DNA of 64,000 nucleotides, taken from the NCBI GenBank assembly GCA_937973965.1, contig CALJJQ010000008.1, forward strand, positions 1 through 64,000. Reading direction: 5' to 3'. The number at the start of each line of letters is the position of its first letter. Position 1 is the stretch's first letter. Source of the stretch: an uncultured Calothrix sp. GTDB taxonomy: Bacteria; Cyanobacteriota; Cyanobacteriia; Cyanobacteriales; Nostocaceae. The notes beneath the pieces were generated by a model. That model had not been told where the DNA came from. It searched no databases and saw nothing but the letters and a program-made list of their open reading frames with translations. Positions 7,730 through 17,047 of the stretch are shown in pieces. The position numbers and the translations under genes were made by a program.

Positions 7730-9430
7730 TTAACCTTGATGCACCTGTAACCAAACTTCCAAACTAGTTAATAGCCATAATTTGACACCATACCTTCCCC
7801 AAATATCACCACGATAATTCAACCAATCTTGAATTACCTGTTGCTGAAAATAGGGTGCGATCGCGCTTTTTTTATGCAACAACATTTTTCTGGCTTGTTG
7901 TTGCCAATATTTGCGAAAACCTAATTGTACAGGAACCATCATTCCACTTTTCGGTCGGTGAATAATACTTGGGGGAAGTATATCTCTAACAGCTTGTTTC
8001 AGAACAGCTTTTTCCTCAACACCAGAAAGTTTATATATCGGTGGAATCGTCATACTTAAATCTACCACTCGCTGGTCAAATAGGGGTGAACGACCGATTA
8101 ATCCGACGGCAGATGTTAAGTTATTTACCTTAGTTAAAATCTGGTCTGCTCCTTTATATTTAATATTTAATCCCATCAAGCAATTCAAATAATTCATCTT
8201 GGCATTTAAATCCGGAGCAAAAACGGATTTTTCCTCCACAACTGCATGATAAACATCCGGTTTTAACAATTGCGGTAAATCATCGGCACACTTTTTAAAT
8301 GATGTTAAATAGGCAGCTAATCCATCTTGATTTGTCACCCCACCATACAAACAATTAATCAACATCGGCTGATTTTTCGGACCACCAAAACAAGGGTCTC
8401 CCCCCTCCCCATTCAGGATAACTTCGACGTGATTTTTCGCCAATTTTCCTAATAATAAATTGGGTACAGTCAAGGGGTCTCCAATCGGGTCATCTAAATG
8501 CAACATTACCTGCGGCAGATAATTCCACATATCCCCAAAGGTAATTTCTAAAATATGGTGTTGGGTTTGACAATGCTGTGCAACTAAACTCGAAAATTCC
8601 AACTCATTCGGCGATTCTGCACCAAAATGCATGGAATAGGTATGGACAGGGTGGGAATGAAATTTTGCCGCTAAAGCCGTGATACAACTGGAATCTAACC
8701 CCCCCGATAAAAACACACCAACAGGTTGATTTGTCGGTAAATATTCTTGCACAACTTGGTTTAACAAACCTCGTAAAGATTCACCATGCCATTCCAAAGA
8801 TTCCTGGTTACTAATATTTTCTTGCAACTGCCAATAGGTATAAACTTCCGTTGCGGGTGATAGTACTGCCGTACCCGGTCGTACCTCCTTCACATCTTGC
8901 CATAGGGTTCTCTCCCCCGGAACAAAAGCACAACACAGATAATCCCGCAATGCCACCAAATCCAACTCTGAGGAACGATAAGCTGATAAACTGGGTAATT
9001 GGGGAGCAATCCATTGCACCGCACCATGACGGGTATAATACAGGGTTTTCGCACCAACGCGATCGCGTATCATCCACAGTCGTTGTTGTCGTCGTTCCCA
9101 AATTACCAGGGAAAACATCCCCACCAACAACTGTAAACATTCCCCACCCCATCTTTCCCAGAGTCTACCTAGCAAGTCTAAATCATCACCACCAAATTCC
9201 TCTGTTGTTAACCCTAATTTACCCAATAATTCCCCTTGGTTAGTTAACCAGATATCCCCAACAACGACAAAATCCTCCGTGGGACTAAGACGAAAAATTT
9301 CCTGACCAGAAGGAGAAATCACAGCAAATTCCCCATCTTGCCAAACTACATCTGTCAGTAATCGACTTGCTAATGTATGGATTTTTCCCCAAGCCACTCT
9401 CCAAGACCGGGAAAATACGGTTACACCCAT
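7730..9430 (-). CDS. Asparagine synthetase-related protein lacking the glutaminase Cys
   Basis: A 566-residue protein with both AsnB-type regions. The C-terminal half has the ATP-pyrophosphatase P-loop GVFLSGGLDSS near residue 240 and GEGGDPCFGG. The N-terminal half keeps class-II amidotransferase landmarks (RDRVGAKTLYY, GERTLWQDVKEVRPG) but begins MGVTVFSRSW, so the catalytic Cys2 that frees ammonia from glutamine is absent. The ATG is the start of the whole homologous region, so a wrong start does not explain this. It may use free ammonia or belong to the beta-lactam-synthetase-like amide-forming enzymes; the substrate is unknown. Confidence 0.75.
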   Translation of the reverse strand: MGVTVFSRSWRVAWGKIHTLASRLLTDVVWQDGEFAVISPSGQEIFRLSPTEDFVVVGDIWLTNQGELLGKLGLTTEEFGGDDLDLLGRLWERWGGECLQLLVGMFSLVIWERRQQRLWMIRDRVGAKTLYYTRHGAVQWIAPQLPSLSAYRSSELDLVALRDYLCCAFVPGERTLWQDVKEVRPGTAVLSPATEVYTYWQLQENISNQESLEWHGESLRGLLNQVVQEYLPTNQPVGVFLSGGLDSSCITALAAKFHSHPVHTYSMHFGAESPNELEFSSLVAQHCQTQHHILEITFGDMWNYLPQVMLHLDDPIGDPLTVPNLLLGKLAKNHVEVILNGEGGDPCFGGPKNQPMLINCLYGGVTNQDGLAAYLTSFKKCADDLPQLLKPDVYHAVVEEKSVFAPDLNAKMNYLNCLMGLNIKYKGADQILTKVNNLTSAVGLIGRSPLFDQRVVDLSMTIPPIYKLSGVEEKAVLKQAVRDILPPSIIHRPKSGMMVPVQLGFRKYWQQQARKMLLHKKSAIAPYFQQQVIQDWLNYRGDIWGRYGVKLWLLTSLEVWLQVHQG

Positions 9431-9575
9431 AGGACAAATGGATTTTAGATTTTGGATTAATGAAATTTAGCAGTGCCTATATGCTTCAATACTTATTATT
9501 TTGCGTCTTATACCAATTTTGAATATGTAATTGTGTGTACACCAGCTTAGGAGAAAGGGGAACTAAATTCTTGTT

Positions 9576-9597
9576 CCCTCCCTGCAAGCGGGGAGGG
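9576..9597. repeat. G+C-rich hairpin CCCTCCC...GGGAGGG
   Basis: CCCTCCC and GGGAGGG are separated by 8 bases in the 300-base gap between the asparagine-synthetase-like gene and the DUF4332 gene. Such hairpins are common between cyanobacterial genes. Nothing else is seen in the gap 9431-9731. Confidence 0.55.
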
Positions 9598-9731
9598 TTC
9601 AGGGTGGGGTTCTTCATATTAATTTGTGCCTTAGCAGCTTTGTGTGAGTTCTCTTAAAGTGTATAAAATGACATATATTCAGACTATACACTTATGAATT
9701 GGGAAATTGACTTCTGGGATTAGCTGTTTCC

Positions 9732-10187
9732 CTACTTCCCCTTTTCCCCTCCAATCAGCATTTGTGCTTGTTGTGTCCATTGTTGCACCAAATCAATTCC
9801 GGGACACAAATCACGACGTTGCATCATGGAAACATATAGACGCATCACCTGTTTATGTAAATTACCCACGGGTGCATTCGCTAGGTAGACGCAATTAGTA
9901 ATCCCCGCATGTAAAATTAATCCGCAATACTGTGTACCAACACTTTGCACCCTAGCTAAATCTGATAATGCCACCCATTTACTCAGGTGTTGGAGGTGGA
10001 TTTGTAACTTTTGAGCAAGTTTAACTTGATTAGCTGGAGTTGAGGTCAGTTGTAGTAATTCCTGGGTCGATTGAATTCCAGCATTTTCCAGCAGGGATAA
10101 TTCATCACTACTTAACCCCGGTAGTTCGGATACTGGCCAATAACAGCTTTTGATTTTGCGTGTAGAGGCTTTCATTGGGAAAGACAT
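9732..10187 (-). CDS. DUF4332 (helix-hairpin-helix-like) protein
   Basis: The frame opens further upstream, but the first 23 residues (NPQSKIQNP and neighbours) are encoded by an AATCCAAAATC intergenic repeat, so the start is taken at ATG 10187 or the next ATG at 10175, giving about 150 residues. The sequence LPGLSSDELSLLENAGIQSTQELLQL matches the helix-hairpin-helix core of DUF4332, a family related to DNA-polymerase-type HhH domains. Molecular function is unknown. It is on the same strand as the asparagine-synthetase-like gene, 300 bases away. Confidence 0.7.
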   Translation of the reverse strand: MSFPMKASTRKIKSCYWPVSELPGLSSDELSLLENAGIQSTQELLQLTSTPANQVKLAQKLQIHLQHLSKWVALSDLARVQSVGTQYCGLILHAGITNCVYLANAPVGNLHKQVMRLYVSMMQRRDLCPGIDLVQQWTQQAQMLIGGEKGK

Positions 10188-10243
10188 GGGATTTTGGATT
10201 TTAGATTGGGGATTTTGGATTAATCTGAAAGAAGCCCCACTAC

Positions 10244-10413
10244 CCGCATTTCTCACCGACTTGAAAGTGTAGACGCTGCGCGTACCCGAAGAGTGTAGGT
10301 AGCAGTGAGTAGCAGGGAAAAACCACTTTCATCTCAAACGGTTTTGGTGTAAGCATTACATGTAGTCTACTCCCAACTCCCTGAAAATTTGAGAGGTTTT
10401 TGAGAAATCCTGG
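10244..10413 (-). repeat. Family A-like dispersed repeat, inverted, long copy
   Basis: Bounded by CCGCATTTCTCACC on the left and TTGAGAAATCCTGG on the right, the same inverted ends as family A but in opposite orientation. The interior holds a GTAGACGCTGCGCGTACCCGAAG motif and a TAGTCTACTCCC stretch. Only the ends match the other copies well, so this is a diverged or composite member. Confidence 0.5.
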
Positions 10414-10529
10414 TAGGTAAGGTTTGGATTTTGGATGACCTTTGATAGGTATAAGCCTTCTCCATCATATATTTATGCTTGTTGACCAAATATCTCTCGC
10501 CTAGCCAATTTTATGTCAAAATTGAGGGT

Positions 10530-11036
10530 ATGAAAAAATTACTTAGCCGTTTTCTAGGATTAATAATAATCATTTATCTTGCTTGGTTGTTGGTTCTTTT
10601 AAGTGCCACACCTGCCTATGCTCAAGTAAACACTATCAACTACAATAGCACTAGTCTGGAAAACCGTGATTTTTCTAATCTGGATTTACATGGTGTGACT
10701 TTTGTCGCTGCGGAAATGCGTGGTATTGATTTTCACGGTTCCAATTTAACTAATGCCATTCTCACCAAAGGTGTTTTACTCAAAGCCAACTTAGAAGGGG
10801 CAAATTTAACTGGTGCTTTAGTGGATCGAGTCACCTTAGACGGTGCAAATCTGAAGAATGCGATTTTTCAAGAAGCAACCTTAACCCGTAGTCGTTTTTT
10901 TGATGCGGATATTACGGGGGCTGATTTTAGCGATGCGTTAATTGACCGTTATCAAGTGAAATTAATGTGCGATCGCGCTGATGGTGTCAACCCAGTCACC
11001 GGAGTCGCTACCCGTGATAGTCTCGGTTGTCCTTAG
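10530..11036 (+). CDS. Exported pentapeptide-repeat protein
   Basis: The start is taken at ATG 10530 (GAGGGT just upstream) rather than the in-frame start at 10479, because [32 protein letters not shown] is then a clean signal peptide with an AYA-Q cleavage site. The mature protein (about 137 residues) carries A(N/D)Lxx pentapeptides ([27 protein letters not shown]) that fold into a quadrilateral beta helix. The C-terminus has two Cys ([13 protein letters not shown]). Export to the periplasm or thylakoid lumen is inferred; function is unknown, as for most of this family. Confidence 0.8.
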   Translation: MKKLLSRFLGLIIIIYLAWLLVLLSATPAYAQVNTINYNSTSLENRDFSNLDLHGVTFVAAEMRGIDFHGSNLTNAILTKGVLLKANLEGANLTGALVDRVTLDGANLKNAIFQEATLTRSRFFDADITGADFSDALIDRYQVKLMCDRADGVNPVTGVATRDSLGCP

Positions 11037-11102
11037 ATGACCACACAGGTATGGAAGGGGATATAAATACACTTTCCTCCCCCACCGCTTTTTCCATTCC
11101 CC

Positions 11103-11315
11103 CTATTTCGTTTTCAAAAAAGCGATCGCTTGTTTGAAAATTGTAATCCGTTCATTGCTATCATTGAGAACTAACATGCACTGGGGGTCTTGCCAGAGGA
11201 TTTTACCGCAAATCAAATCACCAGTGATCAACTTCATCTCGATTTGACCAGCTTCTTTTATCAGGGTTTGAATTTGACGAGTGCTAGGTAGGGAAGTATC
11301 GAATTCTGTCAGCAT
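11103..11315 (-). CDS. hfq: Cyanobacterial Hfq homologue
   Basis: A 70-residue Sm-like protein: STRQIQTLIKEAGQIEMKLITGDLICGKILWQD forms the N-terminal helix and Sm1 strands, and ERITIFKQAIAFLK the Sm2 part. The Hfq YKH motif is replaced, as is normal in cyanobacterial Hfq, which binds RNA poorly and in Synechocystis acts with the pilus ATPase PilB1. Divergent placement next to dapF is a conserved cyanobacterial arrangement and supports the call. The gap to dapF (11316-11449) should hold both promoters. Confidence 0.85.
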   Translation of the reverse strand: MLTEFDTSLPSTRQIQTLIKEAGQIEMKLITGDLICGKILWQDPQCMLVLNDSNERITIFKQAIAFLKTK

Positions 11316-11449
11316 TATCAGTATTTTTGTATTCCTAAACTAGGTTGGCAGAAAAATGTTAAAAGTTAATGGTTTGATGATTTAGCCTTGGTTGATAAAC
11401 TCAGATCATCAATCCATAACTAATCCTTGATAATGCATTCACAGGCAAA

Positions 11450-12289
11450 ATGGCAATTAATTTTACTAAGTATCATGGTTTGGGGAACGATTTTATTTTA
11501 ATTGATAATCGTCAGAACCCTTTGCCCATCATCACATCTGAGCAAGCAGCTAAATTATGCGATCGCAATTTTGGTATCGGTGCTGATGGTGTGATTTTTG
11601 TCTTACCGGGTCAAGATGGAACCGACTACACCATGCGGATTTTCAATTCCGATGGTTCAGAACCGGAAATGTGTGGTAACGGAATTCGCTGTTTAGCCGC
11701 ATTTATTACCGATTTAGAAGGGATGGATCAACAAACAGATACCTACCGCATCCACACCCTTGCAGGAGTAATTACACCCCAATTAATGCCAGATGGACAA
11801 GTTAGGGTTGATATGGGAGAACCCCGATTACTAGCAGCAGAAATTCCCACCAATCTGGGTGACAAAAATGACAAAGTAGTCGAACACCCCCTACAAATCG
11901 ACGGCAAAACCTGGGAAGTCACCTGTGTGAGTATGGGAAATCCCCACTGCATCACCTTTGTAGACGACGTTGCAGCCATACCCTTAGCCGAACTTGGTCC
12001 GAAGTTTGAACATCACCCAGCCTTTCCCCAACGCACCAACACCGAATTTATCCAGATAGTTGACCGCGACTACATGAAAATGCGAGTCTGGGAAAGAGGT
12101 GCAGGTGCAACCTTAGCCTGTGGAACCGGTGCATGTGCATCTTTAGTAGCAGCAGTCCTCACAGGTCGCAGTGACAGAATCGCCACCGTTGAGCTTCCAG
12201 GAGGAAATTTATTAATTGAATGGTCCAACATTGACCAACGGGTCTATATGACAGGACCTGCGGAACGGGTTTTCATCGGTACTGTTTAA
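11450..12289 (+). CDS. dapF: Diaminopimelate epimerase
   Basis: A 279-residue enzyme converting LL- to meso-diaminopimelate for lysine and peptidoglycan synthesis. Both catalytic cysteines are present, in EMCGNGIRC (near residue 75) and LACGTGAC (near residue 225). [11 protein letters not shown] at the N-terminus and ERGAGAT before the second Cys are family hallmarks. Length is normal. It is divergent from hfq. Confidence 0.97.
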   Translation: MAINFTKYHGLGNDFILIDNRQNPLPIITSEQAAKLCDRNFGIGADGVIFVLPGQDGTDYTMRIFNSDGSEPEMCGNGIRCLAAFITDLEGMDQQTDTYRIHTLAGVITPQLMPDGQVRVDMGEPRLLAAEIPTNLGDKNDKVVEHPLQIDGKTWEVTCVSMGNPHCITFVDDVAAIPLAELGPKFEHHPAFPQRTNTEFIQIVDRDYMKMRVWERGAGATLACGTGACASLVAAVLTGRSDRIATVELPGGNLLIEWSNIDQRVYMTGPAERVFIGTV

Positions 12290-12403
12290 AATTGGTAGTA
12301 GAGACGACCCGACGGGTCGTCTAAATAATCAATCATCAAGAATTGACATCCGCTCCGTGCTAAAGCAGCGAAGATTCCTCACCACCCTACCACCACGAAA
12401 AAA

Positions 12404-12441
12404 TACGAATTACGAATTACAAATTACAAATTACAAATTAC
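12404..12441. repeat. (ACAAATT)n / (ACGAATT)n heptamer tandem repeat
   Basis: Five to six tandem 7-base units (TACGAAT, TACAAAT variants) in the dapF-kinase gap. They are followed at 12441-12496 by a GCGAAGCG...CGCGTAGCG palindromic short repeat and preceded at about 12302-12323 by AGACGACCCGACGGGTCGTCT. All are typical of filamentous cyanobacterial intergenic DNA; no gene is seen between 12290 and 12543. Confidence 0.75.
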
Positions 12442-12543
12442 GTACGCGAAGCGTTGCCACAGGCTATTACGTAGCTTGCTTCCCGCGTAGCGGGTATTAC
12501 AAATTACGAATTAATACTAAAAGTTTTTAAAAACCAAAATGAT

Positions 12544-13524
12544 ATGACACTTCATGTAATCGGTATTGACGGTGGTGCAAGCAAAACCGTTTGTGTGTTA
12601 GTCAATCAGCAAGGAGAAATCCGCGGTCGGGGTGTATCCGGTGCTGCTAATTACCAAAGTATCGGTATTGACGCTACCTTAAAGGCGATTCATGGAGCAA
12701 TTTGTGCATCCTTAACGGATGTTGAAAATATACAAATTGGGAGGATGTGTCTGGGTTTAGCGGGGATGGGTCGTCCGGAGGATGTGGATTTATTACAAAC
12801 CCGGTTTCTAGATTCCCTCCAATCACCAGAACTAAAAAACTTTTTGTCAGCCAAAAATATCGCGATCGCATCTCCAACTCCCGAAGGATTAATCATTACC
12901 CACGACGGGTTAATTAGCTTGGTGGGGGGAATTGGTCATGATGTTGGTGTGGTGGTAGCTGCGGGTACAGGTTCGATTGTTTTTGGTCGCAATGGACAGG
13001 GAGAAACGAAACGGGTCGGTGGTTGGGGTTATTTATTAGGTGATGAGGGAAGTGCTTATCACATTGCGATCGCAGCTTTGCGAGCTGTGATGAAAAGCTA
13101 TGATGGTCGCGGAGAAGAAACTGCCTTATTAGCGGCTTTCCAAAACCATTTACACCTGACAACGATGGAAGATTTAGTCCGTGTTATTTACCGTCAGGGA
13201 TGGGGTGTCAAGGAAATCGCTAGTTTAGCCCCAATTGTAGACCATCTCGCAACCACAGGAGACCCGGTAGCCCAGCAGATTATTGAAAACAGCGTTGCCG
13301 AGTTGGTTTTAGCAACAGGGACGGTGATTAATTCTCTTTTTACAGATTTTTCCAGTGTTCAACATCAAATACCCGTGGTGACAACTGGTAGCGTCTGGAA
13401 AGGAAAATCCCAACTACGTCCCCACTTTATTTCCCAACTCCAATCGCAGTTTCCCCATGTTAATGTCATTTTACCCCAAAATGAACCCGCCTACGGTGCA
13501 GCCTTACTCGCATTGGGTATTTAG
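12544..13524 (+). CDS. BadF/BadG/BcrA-type ATPase, N-acetylglucosamine kinase-like
   Basis: A 326-residue actin-fold (ASKHA) ATPase. The phosphate-1 loop GIDGGASKTVCVLV is at residues 7-20, GLAGMGRPEDV is near residue 73, the phosphate-2/adenosine region is AAGTGSIVFG near residue 140, and WGYLLGDEGSAYH follows. The short single-domain form matches eukaryote-like N-acetylglucosamine kinases rather than the benzoyl-CoA-reductase activators. A sugar kinase in amino-sugar or cell-wall recycling is the best guess; no neighbour confirms it. Confidence 0.75.
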   Translation: MTLHVIGIDGGASKTVCVLVNQQGEIRGRGVSGAANYQSIGIDATLKAIHGAICASLTDVENIQIGRMCLGLAGMGRPEDVDLLQTRFLDSLQSPELKNFLSAKNIAIASPTPEGLIITHDGLISLVGGIGHDVGVVVAAGTGSIVFGRNGQGETKRVGGWGYLLGDEGSAYHIAIAALRAVMKSYDGRGEETALLAAFQNHLHLTTMEDLVRVIYRQGWGVKEIASLAPIVDHLATTGDPVAQQIIENSVAELVLATGTVINSLFTDFSSVQHQIPVVTTGSVWKGKSQLRPHFISQLQSQFPHVNVILPQNEPAYGAALLALGI

Positions 13525-13581
13525 AACCCACATTCCTCTAGATTTTCTTTCTACTCCCTACTCCCCACAATTTTTCCGGAT

Positions 13582-14175
13582 TTACTCCAAATGCAAATGT
13601 GAGCAATTTCCATCTTCCTCACCGACAAATTGACTCAGGGGAGTAACTAAACCGTCAATACTGGTCATATTTTTTTGCTGGTGATATTGTTTAATTCCAG
13701 TTTCCCCTTTTTTCTCCGCCCATTCTATGAGAACTTGACGTTGTTGTTGATACTCATATAATGGTACACCAAAACCACAAGATGTTTGTACCCGATGAAT
13801 ATCAACAGTGATAATTTGTCGAGTTCCCGGTAAATCGGGAAACAAGGACGAATATTCACCCCATCCAGGTGTATTTGGCAGAATCACATTACCCTTCCCA
13901 TACAACCTTAAAATTAACGGTGTTTCTTGAAACGCGCAAAACATCAAGGTAATACGCCCATTTTCCTGTAAATGGGCAGAAGTTTCATTCCCACTCCCAG
14001 TTAAATCTAGATATCCCACTTTTTGAGACGAAAGTATCCGAAAAGTATCAAATCCTTTCGGTGATAAATTAATATGGGTATCTGGACTTAGGGGTGCAGT
14101 GGCTACAAAAAACAGCTTTTGCTCCTGAATAAACTTTGCCAAATCCGGAGTAATCGAGTCAAAAACCTTAGCCAT
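13582..14175 (-). CDS. Pyridoxamine 5'-phosphate oxidase family flavoprotein
   Basis: The start is placed at ATG 14175 (MAKVFDSITPDL) because residues upstream in the open frame (ATPYSLFT) come from a TAGGGAGTAGGGAGTAG heptamer repeat. The remaining 197 residues show the FMN-binding split-barrel pattern (LAKFIQEQKLFFVATAPLSPDTHINLSPKGFDTFRIL, GRITLMFCAF, LRLYGKG). The family includes PNPOx-like oxidases, F420-dependent reductases and haem-binding proteins; the real substrate is unknown. Confidence 0.75.
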   Translation of the reverse strand: MAKVFDSITPDLAKFIQEQKLFFVATAPLSPDTHINLSPKGFDTFRILSSQKVGYLDLTGSGNETSAHLQENGRITLMFCAFQETPLILRLYGKGNVILPNTPGWGEYSSLFPDLPGTRQIITVDIHRVQTSCGFGVPLYEYQQQRQVLIEWAEKKGETGIKQYHQQKNMTSIDGLVTPLSQFVGEEDGNCSHLHLE

Positions 14176-14582
14176 AATCTCGCTTGTAAATAGGGAGTAG
14201 GGAGTAGCCCCCATGTCAACATTACATCAAAGTGCGGCAAGGATTATAGAATCGCGAAGCGACTCCTGGGGAGTATCCCGTAATGACTCCTCTGAAGTAT
14301 CGCCCCTATTTCATACCTTCTAGTGTAAGCATTACATATGGGCTACTGATCTATCGCATTAATAAGGCACGTAGTAGCGCTTTAACGCCTTTATATTAAC
14401 CCTTTTCGGGATTAGAGCCACTACTCCCTATTTTATGCAATTCCCAGGGATTTGCGATCAATACAGGGAAAGCGATGAGGGGTCATTTTTGCGTTGCATT
14501 GTTATATTGTTTACAGATCCACGACTCTGACACCCGATTCTGTCAGGAAAGCATAACTTATCAACTGCATTGTAAATAATTA
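14176..14582. other. Intergenic region between the PNPOx-like gene and ocp
   Basis: Holds the heptamer repeat at 14190-14207, paired GCGAAGCGACTCC / TAATGACTCC words near 14252-14300, and a family D hairpin. No gene is seen. The ocp promoter candidate follows. Confidence 0.5.
14363..14428. repeat. Family D hairpin repeat, copy 1
   Basis: AGGCACGTAGTAGCGCTTTAACGCC and, after a short loop, GATTAGAGCCACTACTCCC form a long imperfect hairpin. A closely related hairpin is at 18125-18189 and a half copy at 20283-20310. Confidence 0.7.
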
Positions 14583-14610
14583 TTTACATTTCGTTACATA
14601 TTGTGATAAT
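14583..14610 (+). promoter_or_regulatory. Candidate sigma70-type promoter of ocp
   Basis: TTTACA at 14583-14588 and GATAAT at 14605-14610 are separated by 16 bases. Initiation about 7 bases downstream would give a 5' leader of roughly 84 bases before the ocp ATG. This is a sequence match only. Confidence 0.4.
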
Positions 14611-14700
14611 TTAGGTATTGAGCGGCACAATTTTCCAGTAGCTGTGAATTTCAAATTAACTTAATTAGTTGCAAACCCCAATACAGGTAAAACCGAGACT

Positions 14701-15660
14701 ATGCCATTTACCATTGATACAGCCCGGAATATATTTCCTAATACCCTGAGCGCAGATGCAGTACCTGCAACAATCGCCAGATATGCGCAATTAAGTGCTG
14801 AAGACCAATTGGCATTAATTTGGTTTGCTTATTTAGAAATGGGCAAAACTATCACCATCGCTGCACCTGGTGCTGCAAACATGCAGTTTGCAGAAGCCAC
14901 AATGAATGAAATCAAGCAAATGAGCTTTGCTCAACAGTCACAGGTAATGTGCGACCTTGCAAACCGGGCAGATACACCGATTTGTCGTACCTACGCTTCA
15001 TGGTCTGCTAATATCAAACTAGGATTTTGGTATCAATTAGGAAAATGGATGGAAGAGGGTATTGTAGCCCCTATTCCTCAAGGTTATCAACTGTCTGCCA
15101 ATGCAGCCGCAGTTTTACAAGCGATTAGAAATTTAGAATCAGGACAACAAATCACTGTTTTGCGTAACGCCGTGGTAGATATGGGTTACGACCCCAACAA
15201 AATGGGTGATTATAAACGGATCAGTGAACCTGTTGTTGTTCCTAAAGAGATTTCCGAACGGACTCAGGTGAAAATCGAAGGGGTTGAGAATCCAACTGTG
15301 TTGAGCTACATGAACAACATGAATGCTAACGACTTCGATGCTTTAATTGAATTATTTACTCCGGACGGCGCTTTACAACCTCCTTTCCAAAGACCGATTG
15401 TCGGTCGTGATGCTGTGTTGCGTTTCCTGCGCGAAGAGTGTCAAAATCTCAAATTAATGCCGGAACGTGGTGTGATTGAACCAGCCGAAGATGACTTTAC
15501 TCAAATCAAAGTCACTGGTAAAGTCCAAACACCCTGGTTTGGTGCTGCCGTAGGGATGAATATGGCTTGGAGATTTTTGTTAAATCCTGAAGGAAAAATC
15601 TTTTTCGTCGCCATTGACTTGCTGGCTTCTCCCAAGGAGTTATTGAATTTAGCTCGTTAA
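14701..15660 (+). CDS. ocp: Orange carotenoid protein (OCP1-type)
   Basis: A 319-residue photoprotective carotenoid protein that binds phycobilisomes after strong blue-green light and quenches excitation. The N-terminal all-helical domain runs to about residue 165, then a linker, then an NTF2-like C-terminal domain. The carotenoid and interface residues can be counted: Tyr44, Trp110, Arg155, and in the C-terminal domain Tyr203, Glu246 and Trp290. These equal Synechocystis Y44, W110, R155, Y201, E244 and W288 with a two-residue shift in the linker. The presence of frp downstream supports the OCP1 clade. A promoter candidate precedes the gene and a terminator follows it. Confidence 0.97.
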   Translation: MPFTIDTARNIFPNTLSADAVPATIARYAQLSAEDQLALIWFAYLEMGKTITIAAPGAANMQFAEATMNEIKQMSFAQQSQVMCDLANRADTPICRTYASWSANIKLGFWYQLGKWMEEGIVAPIPQGYQLSANAAAVLQAIRNLESGQQITVLRNAVVDMGYDPNKMGDYKRISEPVVVPKEISERTQVKIEGVENPTVLSYMNNMNANDFDALIELFTPDGALQPPFQRPIVGRDAVLRFLREECQNLKLMPERGVIEPAEDDFTQIKVTGKVQTPWFGAAVGMNMAWRFLLNPEGKIFFVAIDLLASPKELLNLAR

Positions 15661-15720
15661 GATGGGGACGTTTAATTAAAGAATTGTAAATTAGAGTGAA
15701 TAAAATTAACATTTTGCACC

Positions 15721-15748
15721 GAGCGCTAGGATTTTAGCGCTCTTTTTG
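15721..15748 (+). terminator. Rho-independent terminator of ocp
   Basis: GAGCGCTA and TAGCGCTC form an 8-bp perfect stem with a 6-base loop, followed by TTTTTG. It lies 60 bases after the ocp stop, so frp is probably transcribed mainly from its own promoter. Confidence 0.85.
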
Positions 15749-15823
15749 TTGGTCTGAATAACGAAATCTGATAGAGTGAATAATATAACTTAATGCGCAA
15801 TTTCATTTTGGCTACCCCATACC

Positions 15824-15921
15824 TCCGATTTCTCACACACAAATTTCGTCTGTATGGGAGTAGTGGGAGAGTCAACCCGTTACTCAATACTTATTTATCC
15901 TCTACTTGTAATAAATACAGG
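15824..15921 (-). repeat. Family A-like repeat, inverted copy
   Basis: TCCGATTTCTCACAC at the left and AATAAATACAGG at the right, with AACCCGTTACTCAATACTTA inside, match family A read on the opposite strand (TTGAGTAACGGGTT). It fills most of the gap between ocp and frp. Confidence 0.6.
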
Positions 15922-16090
15922 TATGCGAGGATGGTATCACTACTACTCAGGGTTGTCTAATGTATAAGTGTGATACTTTCCTTTTAGGGTTTTCTCTAGG
16001 AGAAAGTCAAGATTAGGGAGTGGGTTTGTAGTCAAGTTGCGCAGTATGTTAGTTCTATAAAATTTGTGATTTACTGATTTGACATTTGAC

Positions 16091-16417
16091 ATGCAAGCGA
16101 CAAGTATAGAATGGACTGAAATCGAAAAAACCATTGCTAGGAAAGCATTTGACAAGGCTTATGCCAGGGAAACTAGCGCTTTGATTGAGGAAATTAGTTC
16201 TCAAGCAGGTGCAATTAAACAGTTAGAGCATATTTGGAATTTGCACGATTACCTGAGTGCGAGAAGACACGAAATCGATGGGAAGTACGATTACAGGTAT
16301 TCGATGCTAGTATTTGTTTTTGCCCGTTTAGTTCAGGAAGGCTGGCTACAACTGGAGGAATTGGAAGGGTTAGCAACCGATAAGCTCAAAAAAATAGCTG
16401 CTTTGTCGCGAATGTAA
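16091..16417 (+). CDS. frp: Fluorescence recovery protein
   Basis: A 108-residue helical protein, counted from ATG 16091 (an in-frame TTG at 16079 is less likely). FRP binds the C-terminal domain of activated OCP, speeds its return to the orange form and detaches it from the phycobilisome. The diagnostic block IWNLHDYLSARRHEIDGKYDY has Trp49, His52, Asp53 and Arg59, matching W50, H53, D54 and R60 of Synechocystis FRP. It lies 430 bases downstream of ocp on the same strand, separated by the ocp terminator and a repeat. Confidence 0.95.
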   Translation: MQATSIEWTEIEKTIARKAFDKAYARETSALIEEISSQAGAIKQLEHIWNLHDYLSARRHEIDGKYDYRYSMLVFVFARLVQEGWLQLEELEGLATDKLKKIAALSRM

Positions 16418-16706
16418 ATGTAGTGGTCTTTGTCAATTGGTTATACTTCTTTGTACGCTGAGATATTTCTCTTTTGGTTTGTAGACAGTTAACTGATGAC
16501 TATTGACTTTCAAGGATTAATTATCTCAACTCAAAGCTCACCCATTTGCTGTGTCAAGTGTATTCACCAAAGTCTCCCAGTATATTTAAGTTAATGTTGT
16601 CATTTGAATGATTCGGCGGAAAAAATACTTTCTCGATTGATACTGCATTCCAGTTTCCTTGCGACTACTTGGTAATGCAGTAACCAAACTAATCAAACTA
16701 ATTCTT

Positions 16707-16812
16707 CCAGATTTCTCATAAATCCCTAACATCTGCGGGGATAGGGAGTAGAGGGTAGAAAGAAAATTAACCCGTTACTCAAAGTTTACAGTTTAACTGT
16801 GAGAAATACAGG
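16707..16812 (-). repeat. Family A-like repeat, inverted copy
   Basis: Starts CCAGATTTCTCATAAATCCC and ends CTGTGAGAAATACAGG. Read on the minus strand it gives CCTGTATTTCTCACAG and TTGAGTAACGGGTTAATTTTC, the family A body. Confidence 0.7.
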
Positions 16813-17047
16813 ACTATACTCTTTTCCAGTTGATTGATTAGTTATTTAAATATGTGAAAATGGGAAATTCTGCATTTCCTCAGTTCGTCGATTTATTGAC
16901 AATAAAATTGCCCTTATTCTCAATATTAATGATTACATTCTCAAAAAATAGACGTAATCATCGTCATTTCACGACTGATTATTGACATCTTGACAAATTC
17001 CAAATATAGTAGAGTATGGTGACGCCGGAGCCATGTAGTTTAATATA

